DNA of 64,000 nucleotides from Heterobilharzia americana (lineage: Eukaryota > Platyhelminthes > Trematoda > Strigeidida > Schistosomatidae). The notes under the pieces are model-generated. The model worked only from the letters and a program-made list of their open reading frames with translations, was not told the DNA's origin and did not search any database. Made by a program: the position numbers and the translations under genes. Positions within the stretch are counted from its first letter, which is position 1; every line of letters begins with the position of its first letter. Location of the stretch: positions 96,372,708-96,436,707 of the forward strand of contig OX104127.1 of NCBI GenBank assembly GCA_944470555.2, given 5' to 3'. Below, one piece after another: positions 45,840-57,728 of the stretch.

Positions 45840-48260
45840 CAAAAAAGACACCGCTCATTTGATGTGCCCATCTTCGGACACAGATGAAGCTCCGAAACAA
45901 CTCTTTACTCCACTTTCACACCACCTTCAAGATGAACTAAGTGACCTACCTGACCCCACCCCTTTCTTTGCTAAAATCGCCCCCCACCCCAACCACTGAA
46001 ACCCGTGTTGTATGGTGTCAGAGTTTACTCAAAGGTGGGCTCCTAACATACCTTTGATCCCCCTCACCGATCTTGAAGCGTCTACCCACTTCTGTTATCC
46101 TTATTAACGCCAGGTCTGCTGCAGGCAGAACAACACTGCTTCTGTTCATACCGCCCACCATAATAATTACGGAATCATGGTATCACCCTAGCATACCAGA
46201 TGATGAAATTAGCATCGACATGCACACACACTCTAGGTGTCACCGGAGCAATAAGAGGTGAATCGGGTTCATAATACACTTTTCAAACACCCTAAGTGTA
46301 TCCAGGCCGGAAAATGTGGTGCCGAGTAAAATTGAAGGCTCCCTGTGGATCGCATTGCACTGCAAAAATGTAACGGTACGGCTTGGCTGCACATACAGAG
46401 CATCTGAGATATTCGCTGAAGACGAGCCCTTACTCAGTGGTGCTCTTGAACACGCATCCTCCCTTCAATATGATCATACGATTGTATGTGGAGGCTTCAG
46501 TCTACCGGAAGCCAAATGGGGCACGTATACTTGCCCCACTAGATATGATAGTTTCTTTAGTACGTAAGATACCTCTGGATGGAAACAATTTGTCACTAGT
46601 CAGACAAGGGGTGAGAACGTGCCTGACCTAGTTGTATGTCAAGATACTCGTCCTCTTTTAATATGTGTTAGTTCCGAGTCCGTAGGAAGCAACCACAAAG
46701 TGGTGCTGTGTGCGGTACCACTCCCTTCTTCAACCGGCACCGCACCTATTGACTCCAATCTCTCACAATCCAAGTACAGAAGTACAGACGGGATCTAGCT
46801 TGTTCATCGATTAGAAGCAGTGGATGGGGAATGTACTTCAGCACGGTTGGTCTACAACTGGCACAAAGCATACCATATTCTAATTTCGGCGCTTGCATTG
46901 ATATTAAAGCCCCTCTGAAAAAATAAAAAAATTCGTATCAAAAAAGCCTTCATTACCTCAGAATGTTCGTAGTAAACTGTACAAACATTCGACAAATTGC
47001 TTCAAGCATCATGACTTTGAAGAGCTTGGATCTATTCTCAACGTCCTTGGCTCCGTTCGTGGTTGTCAGGAGACGGTAGCAAAAATGATGAAACCACTGC
47101 ACTAGCTAGATCCTCCAAAACATATGTTCCTGTGGAATTTCTAAAGAAGCGGTCCAATCGACCGAACCTTAACATTCCTTTCCTCACTCAAAATGGTCAG
47201 GCCCATAATAAGACCAACGACGTAAGTGAATTATCCAATGACATGTTCATTGCTGGCTACTTACCATCAGCAATCTCCACTAATAATGTTGACTTCGTTA
47301 AAACTAGGGACCAATTGTCCCCTCCCACACTGGCACTTGTTGGCACTATTGAGTTCACATTTGCTAACATTAGCCGAGCCATTGAAACGCTTAAGTTCTC
47401 TAGGTGCACATGAATTGACGAAATAGCTTCATGCTTCTTTAAAGATGGGGGTCTTGACATTTTGTTATTACTATTTAAATATACTCCACAGTCAAGGAGA
47501 TTTCTGCATACCCCAATATATGAAAGATGTTCTTCATAATACCCAGACACAAATCTGTTTCAAAAATTTAAGTCAGTATCTGCAGACCTATATCACGTCA
47601 GCTGCATCTAGAAATATGCAGGTGGTAGCTAAGAAAGGTATTCTTCAACAGATGCTCAACAGTAATGTCGTCTCAATTATGCTTGATCTGTCACTCCAAT
47701 TTCCTAAACTTCTTAACCGCTAGCCAATATCAAGGTAAGTAAGCCTTTCTTCTTTATCTTGACGTCCCCAGTGCATTCAACCGCATGGATCATTCACTGC
47801 ATATCCGTAAGCGACAAGCCCTGAAACTCGTTAACGCATAATTGGGCTGGATTAAATCCCTGAGTTGCAAAAGTCGAGTCTCAGCTTTGCAAAATTACGT
47901 CCATTACCTCTGGTGCAGTTCAGGGTAGCGTGCTCAGTCCTCCTCCTTTCACCCTTTGCAGAGAGCGAATTCTGCCATAAAAGAACCCAGTTAACGTGAA
48001 ATACGCAGACGACATAGCTTCATTCAACGAAACTGCAGTTTTCTGAACGCGTTGAGCAGAAATCTGAGTAGGTTTGGCATGCGTTTCGCACTTGTCAAAT
48101 ATACAAAGATACTTCCAATACTGGTATGCAACTACTCCCAGTCTAAGGATATGCGTTGAGCATTTCACTTACTTGAGTTGCACCAGACCGAAAGGCCTAG
48201 TTGACAATGAAACCTCAACTTGGATACAAAAGGCCCGTTCGGCATCTACTAAATAAAGTT
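45840..48260 (+). mobile_element. Decayed CR1-like LINE with RTE-like 3' part
   Basis: Endonuclease pieces: VILINARSAAGRTTLL and PTIIITESWYHPSIPDDEIS at 46073-46261, then CGGFSLPEAKWGT at about 46490, then PDLVVC and SNHKVVL at about 46620-46710. Linker and RT-start material is at 47060-47420. RT motif B-like GAVQGSVLSPPPF is at about 47910 and KYADDIA at about 48000. After about 48040 the frame instead resembles RTE/SR2 C-termini: YATTPSLRI, EHFTYL, GLVDNETSTWIQKARSA. Many stops and frameshifts make it non-functional. Confidence 0.7.
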
Positions 48261-49076
48261 ATCTCTGTTGCAGGCGATACATCTGACTACCTTTTGAAGA
48301 GTGAGTGTACTGTGCAGTGATTATGTACTGCTGTAAGACACATTCTCTGAAAGTATTCATGAAAAGATGAGAGATTTTTTATCATGGATGTTTTTATAGC
48401 AAGGCTCACGTATGACAGAATCACGGCGTCAGCAGTGTAGAGGGTAGGCGTATGGTATTAGGCACGGAAGGCAAGTCAATCGAGGAGGTTCTAGAACTCC
48501 AGCGACTGGGGTAGCTTGGAAATGTGTTGCATATGCTGAGGCACCAGTTAGCTCGATATGCAATCTCAAGTGAAATAGCATTGGGTTAGAAAAAGACTGT
48601 GAGGTCAGACCCAGACATCGCACAAGTACATGAAATCCCTGCCTGTTGGTTTGAGTCATATAAGGGAGGGTAGGCTTCCTGACTGTCTTGAAAAACATCG
48701 GAATCTATAGTTGGAGATCTGGTGATATAGCACAAAACCGACCATAATGGTGCAGATGTATACATTTTCTCATATTCCAAGTCCTGGACATTTTGTTAAC
48801 CTTCACTTATTTTTCCTCTCCCATTTCTTACACACTTATCTACATTAATGTTACTTCTCCCATATATGCTGTTGTGAAGTGTGCCAACCTGAACCGATGT
48901 ACTTTGATGTGCATCTGTAGGAACTTAAAGCTATGCACTTACTCAATAAAAACCGAGCTTACACACTCTTGCTCTAAGCAGTAAACTAAACCTGCTTTTG
49001 AGAGCTAATTGTACTACTTGGTTCCTAAATATATAGTACTCCCTATAAAATGTTAGTGAGTGAAATGGTTACTCAC
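48261..49076. other. Sequence between LINE and SECISBP2 exons
   Basis: No exon continuing the SECISBP2 L7Ae domain on - was recognised, although the donor GTGAGT at 49076-49071 implies that one should exist further along. Otherwise nothing was identified. Confidence 0.4.
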
Positions 49077-50159
49077 TTTTATTTTGCCGAATGCAGTCAG
49101 TTGCATTTCCTTCCAGATCACGAGCTACGATAATAATTCGCATGTGCTTCAATTTAAGGTGCTTGACAACTTCATGAAAACCGCACACAAAACGTTTCGC
49201 ACGTTTACGATAAAAAGGATTATTAGCGTATATTACATAAGCTCTGTCTTGAAATATGGCCAGTTGAGTAATCAATTCCGTTATGAGATCTTTCTGCATC
49301 GTCGACGGGGGTTTGGAACAATTTGCGACAGTTTTACGTACATCCAAAGTATTGAGCTACAAAAATAATACTTTTTTAGCAATGCAACGTACCTTTGCTT
49401 GACCCAGTTCACTGGTAGATACAACGGTTTCCAGATGATCCAAAGTAATTTTTGTAGCTGGAAGTGATTGACTTCGTAGTTCACTGCGAACAGCACGTTC
49501 ACTTAAAATACATCGTTTTAGACGAGAAGGACGCTTAGTTTTAGGCACCGTACGCTGTTTACCAAACTTCGTAATATTTTCTGTAGAAAGTGCCTTCGAA
49601 CATCTTAAATGAGTTGAATCTTTAGAATCACGATTATCAGTAGTTATGAAGTCTTCCAAACCTCTTACAAACGGGGAATCAAATTTTGTTACATTGGATT
49701 CCGAAGATGCTAAATTTTTGTTTGAAATTTTCTTTGCCTTTTTACTAAAACCTTGAGGATTGTTGCGGTTACTTGTATCGTTAACATATGAAACTCTTTT
49801 AGACTGAGTGTTTGCTGGGTTTCTTGAATAGTTTTGTGAGGACTTGTATTGCTTAGATGTCTCACTAACAAATTTTCCAGGGTTGGTTAACTTGGCTTCT
49901 TTTGAGTGCCCAGCAGTTCCAAATGGTTTTCCAATCAAAACAGTATTTTCAACAGACGAAATTTGAGAAGACGAAGGCAACTGTGTTAAACCATCATTTA
50001 GATTCGCAGGAAAATAAGACCGGGCATTTGAAGTGCTTTGGAATTTATGAAGGACTTTAGTAGGTACTGAATAAATTGGTTGTATCGGGATTCCCCCTTT
50101 TGAAGTTTTCGACATACAAAACCGATCCCACTTCACTTGACGATATTTCTTTTTTATGG
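49077..50159 (-). CDS. SECISBP2: SECIS-binding protein 2-like gene, two exons (left arm copy)
   Basis: SECISBP2 binds the SECIS element of selenoprotein mRNAs and supports UGA-Sec recoding. Exon 1 here is 50159-49393 (acceptor ATCCTAAG, donor GTACGT). The intron is 49392-49357 (36 nt), and exon 2 is 49356-49077 (donor GTGAGT). Exon 1 encodes a Ser/Asn/Lys-rich region ending in VPKTKRPSRLKRCILSER, the counterpart of the AKKPTSLKKIILKER motif before the RNA-binding domain. Exon 2 encodes the start of the L7Ae-type domain: LITELITQLAIFQDRAY, then KRAKRFVCGFHEVVKHLKLK. Upstream exons were not recognised, and an ATG at 50115-50113 is a possible start. It is near-identical to the right-arm copy and diverges head-to-head from it. 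The remaining L7Ae exons were not found downstream, so this copy may be partial. Confidence 0.82.
49357..49392 (-). other. SECISBP2: SECISBP2 micro-intron, 36 nt (left arm)
   Basis: GTACGTTGC ... ATTTTTGTAG. It is 36 nt, a multiple of three, and its last three bases form an in-frame TAG. Removing it joins ELGQAK to LNTLDVRK, leading into the conserved domain. Confidence 0.85.
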
Positions 50160-51379
50160 CTTAGGATCAACAACAGTAAGATGCAAAATAAAAATCCAAT
50201 TTTGAAGTGACTTCGCTACGCTGTACTTCATACTAAAAAACACAATATGTACTGGGAATGTTTGCAGGAATAATAAACTAGTGAAATACAAGAGTTTATA
50301 TTTTGAAGGTATTTTCAGTTTATTTTGTGCATCACATTACTTTTAAAAATAGATAAATAGAACGAAAACAAAGTGACTGAGTTTCTCTTTTACGCACCAC
50401 AAAATATCAGGTCCTGATGATGAGCATGTAAGACGTGTCAGTTCTCAATACACCAGCAGTACTAGATACCTGATTTCTTATCAACTATATTCCACACTGT
50501 TTCTTAAACCATCATCTATTATTAACCATGCTACATCTTAATCAAGTTCTTAACAGATTTATTCAAGCTTCCAAAAAAGTAGATGGTCCACAAAAAGGCA
50601 AAAAAGTAGTTTTATGACATTCAAGAAAATTGACTTGATTAACATTCTTTTTACAAATGTAACTCAATAACCAAGTGAAGTTTAATGTACTAGACTGCAT
50701 ATTTGACACGTAGTGTGAGGGTTGATAACATTATTCCCCTTGTTAGAACCATGGCAGATAAAGTTGGATTAAAGCATGCTGCAAATGTATCCATTTACTT
50801 GCGATAACCTGCACAGGCCTTGTTCTCTGAAAAAACGACTTCCACAAGGAGACGAAACATCAGGAATTTATTTTTTTGCCCACAGGAATCTCACAAATAT
50901 TATTTCCTTTCTAATACATGATTCATTAGTTGGAGGCTGCCTCGTTAATTTAGTGCACCATTACCATTTGACTCTTAAATTTACTTAACGAACAGTAAAC
51001 CTGAATGAAATGCGCAGATTTTGGTTGATCTCATGTGTATCAGTCAGAACCTTGGCTTTCTCGAAAATCCAGAATGAAGAAACCTGCCAAGCATATTTCC
51101 TAAATTTGAATCGGCAGTTGAATCCATCGATCAAAAGGCTTTGTCACATTTTCTCTTACAAAACGAGTGCCAGAAATACAACCTTAGACACAGCCCTACC
51201 CACTTGTCGCTGCACAAGCATACAGCAATTTATCATTCAAAGCGAAAAGAGCTAGAAAGAGAAAGGAAAACATAACATTAAACTTGTATGTTTCTGGATA
51301 GTAATGTCTTGGAAATGAATGCTTACAAGACATATATAGGGATGGATGATTGTACCACAAACACCTCAACACGTTAACT

Positions 51380-53150
51380 GCACTAATACCTGCAGTCTGC
51401 ATAATTAAATGTCAGTCAGACTTTCAATCAGAGAAGAAAGATCTGACGGTTGCTGTGACAGAAACACAGCTCAGAAGAGACATAGATTATACCCATCTTT
51501 CTGCGTACCACACCGGGGCTGACAAGATAGTAGTGAGGGTGCTCTACTGTATACCAGCAAGAACCCAAATATACGGTCAACTTAAACAGAAGCACATGAC
51601 AATGGTACAAGCGAATTATTAGGCTGACGTTAAGTCAGTTGATGGTGTAGTCAAAATCGAGGTTATCTACTGGAGTCTGTCGCACAGCAAATTACACCGA
51701 ACTGAATTATTTATGTGAGTGACTTGACAGTAGCAGACATCTGATAATAGGTGACCTAATCACAACACACAACTGGGCTGGGTTCACATCGTCAGATTCA
51801 ACCAACTGCTTTGATAGCGACCGACTTTTCTCAGTCCTGTAGAGCAACTAGGTTAAAAACTTCATGAGTGCAATGCGTTTTGATTCAGAGCACAAACCAC
51901 AGTTCCTGGAAAGGAAACTGGCCTCTGGCACCAACCTATATTATAGTGGCCACTTAGTAATACCTTTTAAGTTTCGCACGTATGCATTGGACCACGATTC
52001 CATTCCCCCTGCATGGAATGTATGGTAATCTGACGCACCAAATAACATAGTGTATAATTATACCAAACTGGTTCGTGGATCGTAGCACATTTATAGAGGA
52101 AGGTTCGAAAAAATTTAGACCTACATTTGACTGGGGGACTCTACCGTTCATGCCATGTTTAACTTTTCGTAGGCATTCTCACCACCCACTATGGGTTAAT
52201 AACAGTATCTTGAGACTTTTAAGGAGTAGGTGACTATGGAACTTTTTTTGAATACAGGTAGTGAATCTTTTGAGAATGCGTATTTGCAAGGTTAGGAGCA
52301 TATGAGTATGCGGTAGAACAGCGTACGACACGTAAACTGTGATTGACTGCCAGATCTATCAAAACGTAATGATGGGGTCCCGTCTTTTTAACCAGCCACC
52401 GATTCGAAAAAGTTGGTGGTGTAACCTGTTTTAAGCTGAATGTCTACTTGACTACTTTAATGCAGTTTTCTTATTAGGTAGGGATGCTATCACTCCAAAC
52501 AGCATTACTGAAAATGCCTCATCAACGGGTCCGGTACACACCATAAGATGGGTTGTCATTTGGCTAGTGAACACAACCTTAAACCTGGGAAGTCCTCTGG
52601 TCTTAAAGGTTTGCATCGAAGGCTATTACCGTTCTTGGCAGAAATCTTCAGTCCATTCCCTCTTTTGATCTGTGTCAAGGAACTTTCAGATATGATAAAG
52701 TACCCGTGTTATTATTTGCCGATGTGAAAACATGGGAGGTTATTCGTAATGAGGTAGATAGATATGCATTACGGGTGGACTTAAATGAACTAGTCAAGTT
52801 GTCCAAGGAATAGTACCTAGAAATTGATTTTATCGGAAAAGCAGTTATGCATACTATTCACAGCAGCTGTCATTAGTAGCTAAATAAACGGGACACTTGA
52901 TATCCAAAAAATTACACTTGGGAGTTATTGTCAACCACTACTCGAGAGGTTCGCAAAAGAGATTTGAATACTCTGGCCTATTCGGAGAACATTCAAATCC
53001 TCACATTAGGACACGCTTCGTACAATATGTCCCACGTCTGACCAACGTTATCTCAAACGTTGCATTCGAACGGCCAATCTTAGGCTCACATGTGCCAAAA
53101 CACTGCAGTGTGCTCAGAGACTTAGTGCTAAGTTAGTGGCTGCTGTACTT
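51380..53150 (+). mobile_element. Decayed CR1-like LINE in left arm
   Basis: Ordered remnants on +: TVAVTETQLRRDI (endonuclease, about 51450), then GDLITTHNWAGFTSSD (about 51750), KPQFLERKLASGTN (about 51900), and LKPGKSSGLKGLHRRLLP (RT start, about 52575-52630). Then VLLFADVKTWEVI (RT catalytic region, with FADD reduced to FAD) at about 52710, and DLNELVKLSKE. Most of the RT palm is deleted between about 52690 and 52710. Confidence 0.65.
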
Positions 53151-55297
53151 AACGTCTTTTGAAAACCGCCTACAGCAACCAAATATTTCCATAATGCTTT
53201 ATCTTGGGAGGAGGGAGGCAAATACCAGCATTCCATTAGCTTAACAACTAACCTAAGTTGATCTCAAATCAGATGGATGTCTTATATTCCCCCTCCCCCC
53301 ATCAAGGATCGCTTATCTTCGAGAACATCAAAGAGAAATTCAAAAATCACGTTCGAATCGACTGAACGCGAGCTGATGCCTTACTCAGGAGGCATTTTTA
53401 ACCACTACAGTGACTGAAGAAGCGAACTGTTTACCTGAGTAGATTATATCAGCCCCTTCAAAGAATGCATTTGAATACACACTAGATCTGTACAGAGAAA
53501 TTTAATTCAAGAGGTAGCACACGTCAAACCAGTCTACTACTATTGTCACTGAACACTGAAATTGGGCGAACATACCGTAGCCTCAGTTTTGCAACAGCCG
53601 CTCCAAGAAACTGACCACTTACGAGAAAGTTAAGTGAACTACATAATCATACCATACATGCCTTCATGAATTCGAATATTACTTAATTCTTTGCATCACA
53701 ACTGATGTCATGATTAGAGACCCCTCCTCCTGAGTTGTATGTGGGCTGCTGTAGGAGAGTAGATGTTTTATCTTCATAATAATCACGTCGTTATGGTTCC
53801 TACATCTAATCCAGAACCTGTGAAGAACAACTATAACTTGCAAAAGACAACCAATGAAGATCTACTGCTGTGGTTTATTAGCTCTAGGAACTGAGATATG
53901 TTTGAAGTAGCTGTCAAGGAAAACGTCAATTTCAAGTTTGCTGTATTACAGTATGACTAAAGTTGCGACTTGAAACCGCGAAACGTTTTTTCGCTTCAGC
54001 GGGTGTAGGAAACAGATGCTCTATAAGCGTTAAAGCAAGAAATGCACAACCAGTATTGAAAATCTACTCCAAGTAGATGTCTCTAAATAGAAGATCGTTT
54101 GCAAATATAATAAAAATGCACCCTCGGAAAAATCAACCCGGAAAATGAGTTTCGTGAGATATGGTAATCGCAGTTATTCCCGTTATGGAGCGTATGAACA
54201 AATAAGTAGAACGAATAAGGGCCTAATGGACAAATAGGGAGAAAAGGATGACAAATTTCAGAGCTCGAGCAAACACCCACCCATGATTAGGGGGAAGCGT
54301 TTGGGAAAAGGGTGAATAACTATGCACACTAGACATCTGGGTGCACCGCAATGAAGCACGACATTTTGACGTTATTAAAGACACCCTTGAAGAATTTTTA
54401 GAGAGCCGAAAGCTACTACTGTTGTTGACCCGCCAGGTAGAGTCTTAGGGCCCCTATGAGCCCACTGAGAGGGAGGGAGCTGCAGCGGCAAATGAGTCCC
54501 TGAAACTAAAAGCCTAGTGTAACGGAGATTTGATCCTAAGATGCCTCCCGATCACCCTTATTTGATTGTATTGACATTTATTCTAACATTTTTACCCTCG
54601 TTACGGATGGTGTGCCTTCGACACCAGCCGGTGTAATGTCATTTGCCTGTTCGACTGTCTTATTTGACTTTGCACTCGGTATTTGCCTTTGTATGTTTGA
54701 GACTTATTATGAATGTTTCACTTTCCTTTTATGTGACGCTGGATTGTTGACAAGGTGATGTTGTTTTACTGCGCGCGACATTTTGTCTTGGTTCAACTTA
54801 CGGTTGTGCTGTGACTTGACTGTTTGTCCTTCGACTGTCTGCTCGGAACGTTTGTTTGTTGATTTGATTCATGTAGGCAGAGTTTTGATCCCTTTCGTCG
54901 GGAATATTCCTATTGACCGACAGGTACTTAACAGTTGTATTTGTTTAACCAGTTTTTACCGTGCAGTACGTATTTGCACCCGAGAACGTTTTGGACTGTA
55001 TAGTTACCCAACGGTACTGTTGAGGTATTTTTTGTAATTTTGAAATAGCTTATTGTTGCTTTGACAGTACCACAGATTTTGTTACGAATCTACCATTGAA
55101 TTGCTACAAACCGTGTTTTGATATTTTGATCCAACCTCTGACTGCGTCACTCGCGGAAGTTAGGAAGCTATACAGTAGAACGTGGGAACTAGTCAGATTC
55201 ACGTCAGTTGGCACCGCCTAGTTATTTCCCGCGTTCAGGCCAAGATTATTGGATTCTGGCCGCTACAACTGGAGCTACATGATTTTGACGTTGATCT

Positions 55298-55656
55298 TGT
55301 GACGTCACATACTTCTCCGGAGTCAACGGCCTATGGTTCGACGACGCTCATCAGTGATGCTGACCTTCAAAATTTAACAGGACTCGCTTAGCTGAAGTCA
55401 CCCATTCAAGCGTCCTCGCCATTGCGTTGCACTATCCATATTGGACTCTGTAGCCAGTTAGTAGGAACGCATCGGTATCTTGACACAACCAACCGAATAT
55501 ACTACTCCATCCGACTACGCTAACGTGTTCTTCCTTGGTCTCGTATTCGTGCGTATATAACAAGTTCGAATAAGTAGTGATTGGTCTTTGCGTCTGTCAA
55601 GTTTGCACCCGGAAAAATGGTAGTCTTAACCGTCACTTTGGCGCCGAACAATAACG
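55298..55656 (+). mobile_element. LTR with primer-binding-site-like motif (copy 2)
   Basis: It starts TGTGACGTCACA and carries the promoter-like GTATATAACAAGTTCGAATAA. It ends about CCGTCA at 55635, followed within 3 nt by TGGCGCCGAACAATAACG, which resembles the TGGCGCC-type primer-binding site next to Ty3/gypsy LTRs. No gag or pol coding was recognised beyond it, so only the left end of the element persists. Confidence 0.6.
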
Positions 55657-56029
55657 TCGGATAATTGCATCTCTCTCTTTGGTGTTTTTCTCCACATAAG
55701 GGAAGTCTCGGTCAGAGCATTCAGCTCATCAAAACAAAACTTTTGCAAAATTCCTTTTGTCGCATAAAATTGACCGTTGCATATTCGTTGATTTCATCAT
55801 CTACAGATGAAAACCTGCATTATTCACCCAGCGAAACCGCAAACATATCGCCTGCTCATGTCGTCCACCCACAATGGCCATGTTTCACAGCCATGCTGCA
55901 GAACAGATGGGACTGCTGTGCAGTACACAAGACCCTTAATAGACAATCGGGTATAACGGCGGCATCATACGTGGCATAAGTTGGCAAAAGCCAGCCAAGC
56001 CTTTTGTATCCAAGCAGAGATTTCATCGG

Positions 56030-57728
56030 TCACTGAGCCACCAGGGTAGGGCTGATCCTACTTCCCAGGTGAGTGAAGTGGTTGACACACTCAACCACTA
56101 CACTCCCTATTATTAGCCGTGGCACTATTGAAGACCAATCCTGAGGCAACAATTTGTATTTGGTTGATGGGAACCACATCCCAGACATTCTCAACTTGCC
56201 ACTCAAAGTGTTCAGAGGACCCTGTATCTCGTCAGCGTCTTCACTTAACAGAACTATGTCATCTGGATACTCTAGGTCTAACGAAAATTCCCCTGCTTTT
56301 AGGTCAACCTCTGTGTAACCTGGCGACGACAGGGAGACCTCCATAATCGTATCTATGATAAAATTGAATAAGAATAGAGAGAGTGGGTAGCTTTGATGGA
56401 TACCACTCGATAAGGACAGCTCTCCGGACACCTCACCATAGGCCCTAACATGCCCACAAGTGTTCGAGCAGAGAGCCTTCACTAAGGTGATGTACTTACT
56501 CGGCACGCCTTTCACTGAGACATTGCCATAAGACTTCTTGATCAACGGAGTCGAACGCCACCTTCAGGTCGAGAAATAAAGCTGGTGTCGGGCGTCGGTA
56601 AGCGTGTCTGTGTTCCAGGACCTGGCGCAGTGTAAATATTTGGTCGATATACCCACGGCTGGGTCCAAAGCCTGCCTGTCCGGTTTTCTCGGGCTCATTG
56701 TTTTCGAGCTCCACTCAGGCGTCGGAGAATTATAGAACCTAGGATCTCGGACACTGTTCGTCAGGCTGATTCCTCTGTGGTTATCATAAGAGGACTTCTC
56801 GCCTTTCTTGAAGGCTGGGATAATAAGTGATTCAGACCAGTCAGAGGGGATAGTATTTGATTCCCATATAATAGTTAACACTTCCGTTAACCTGACTAAG
56901 AGCACTCTACCAGTATCCTTGTATACCTCAGAAGCTAGTCCGTCTGGTCCTGCCATCCTTCCTCGTTTCTCAACTTCTGCAAGTGTTGGGGGGCCTATCC
57001 CTATGTTCCATTCAGGATCCAACTAGGTAGCGGTGGTGGCTGGAAGCTAGTTAAGCTGCTCCTCAAAGTGCTCAGCCCATCGTTCCAGTCGTCTCCTTTG
57101 CGAGTGAGTCGCAGATCTGTCCTCCGTTATGATCTCACTAACCGCAGTTGACCTTTTCCTCGCAGTTCCCTTAATAAGTCTAAATAACTGTCTACTGTTA
57201 CCAATCGCCGCCGCCTTTCCCATCTCTTTAGCCTTCGCTGCCCACCACTGTTCGCGGTCGTTGCATAGACTTTTTATCAGTCTACTTTTCAGTTGCGCCC
57301 GCTCTTTATTGTACTCAGAGCCTGCGGGGATGTGTTCACATGCATCCATTAGTTCGGAAGAAGCTGCTGATATCCACTGGCTCATTTTAGCCACTCTTTC
57401 GGAGTCGGCTACGGTCTTCAGCACTGCTTTTACAGCAGACTGGAGATGGTACCAAGCTTCTTCCGGATGAGTGATGGTCTTTTGTTCGGATAACTGTCTA
57501 GCCGACAGTTGTCGGCCCACTTTTGGCTGCCGAACTGTTCCCCTTCAACCAACTACGAGTCTGTCTACACATTGACGTTGAAGAAGGCGATCGATTTGGC
57601 CCTCCTGTGGCTTGCATCGTCATAGGTGACACGCTTAATTTCCCAGCGGGTTTGTTAAGCACCTCTTCTAGCTTTTTCTTGATCTTAGTATCTTGGATGT
57701 TTAAGTCGGGTTTTGTCAAGGGTTGCAT
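56030..57728 (-). mobile_element. Decayed RTE/SR2-like LINE
   Basis: On -, in order: a pre-RT region ending RRRLERWAEHFEEQLN (about 57050); PPTLAEVEK and AGPDGLASEVYKD (RT start, about 56980-56920); IPSDWSESLIIPAFKKGEKSS with DNHRGISLTN; then QAGFGPSRGYIDQIFTLRQV and LDLKVAFDSVDQEVLW (motif A). These are followed by the motif B region (SSGIHQSYPLSLFLFNFIID) and YPDD at motif C, where YADD is expected. HFTHLGSRISP is near the break at 56030. Frameshifts and the YPDD change mean it is inactive. The 3' end of the element is truncated. Confidence 0.85.

Larger units (their letters stand above)
49163..54506. repeat. Left arm of a large inverted duplication
   Basis: Every landmark x in this arm has its reverse complement at 113163 minus x (113162 in one internal stretch), up to the window end. 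Only isolated differences were seen: a C5 versus C4 run near 52009, a T/C substitution near 52027, and one extra base in the right copy opposite about 50880. The inner edge is sharp at 54506. The outer edge cannot be fixed because the partner arm leaves the window. Confidence 0.93.

Noticed and set aside
54083..54280. Conserved 65-residue frame present at 54083-54280 (-) and 58883-59080 (+)
   Set aside because: Its conservation comes only from the inverted duplication. There are no splice or start signals and no family resemblance.
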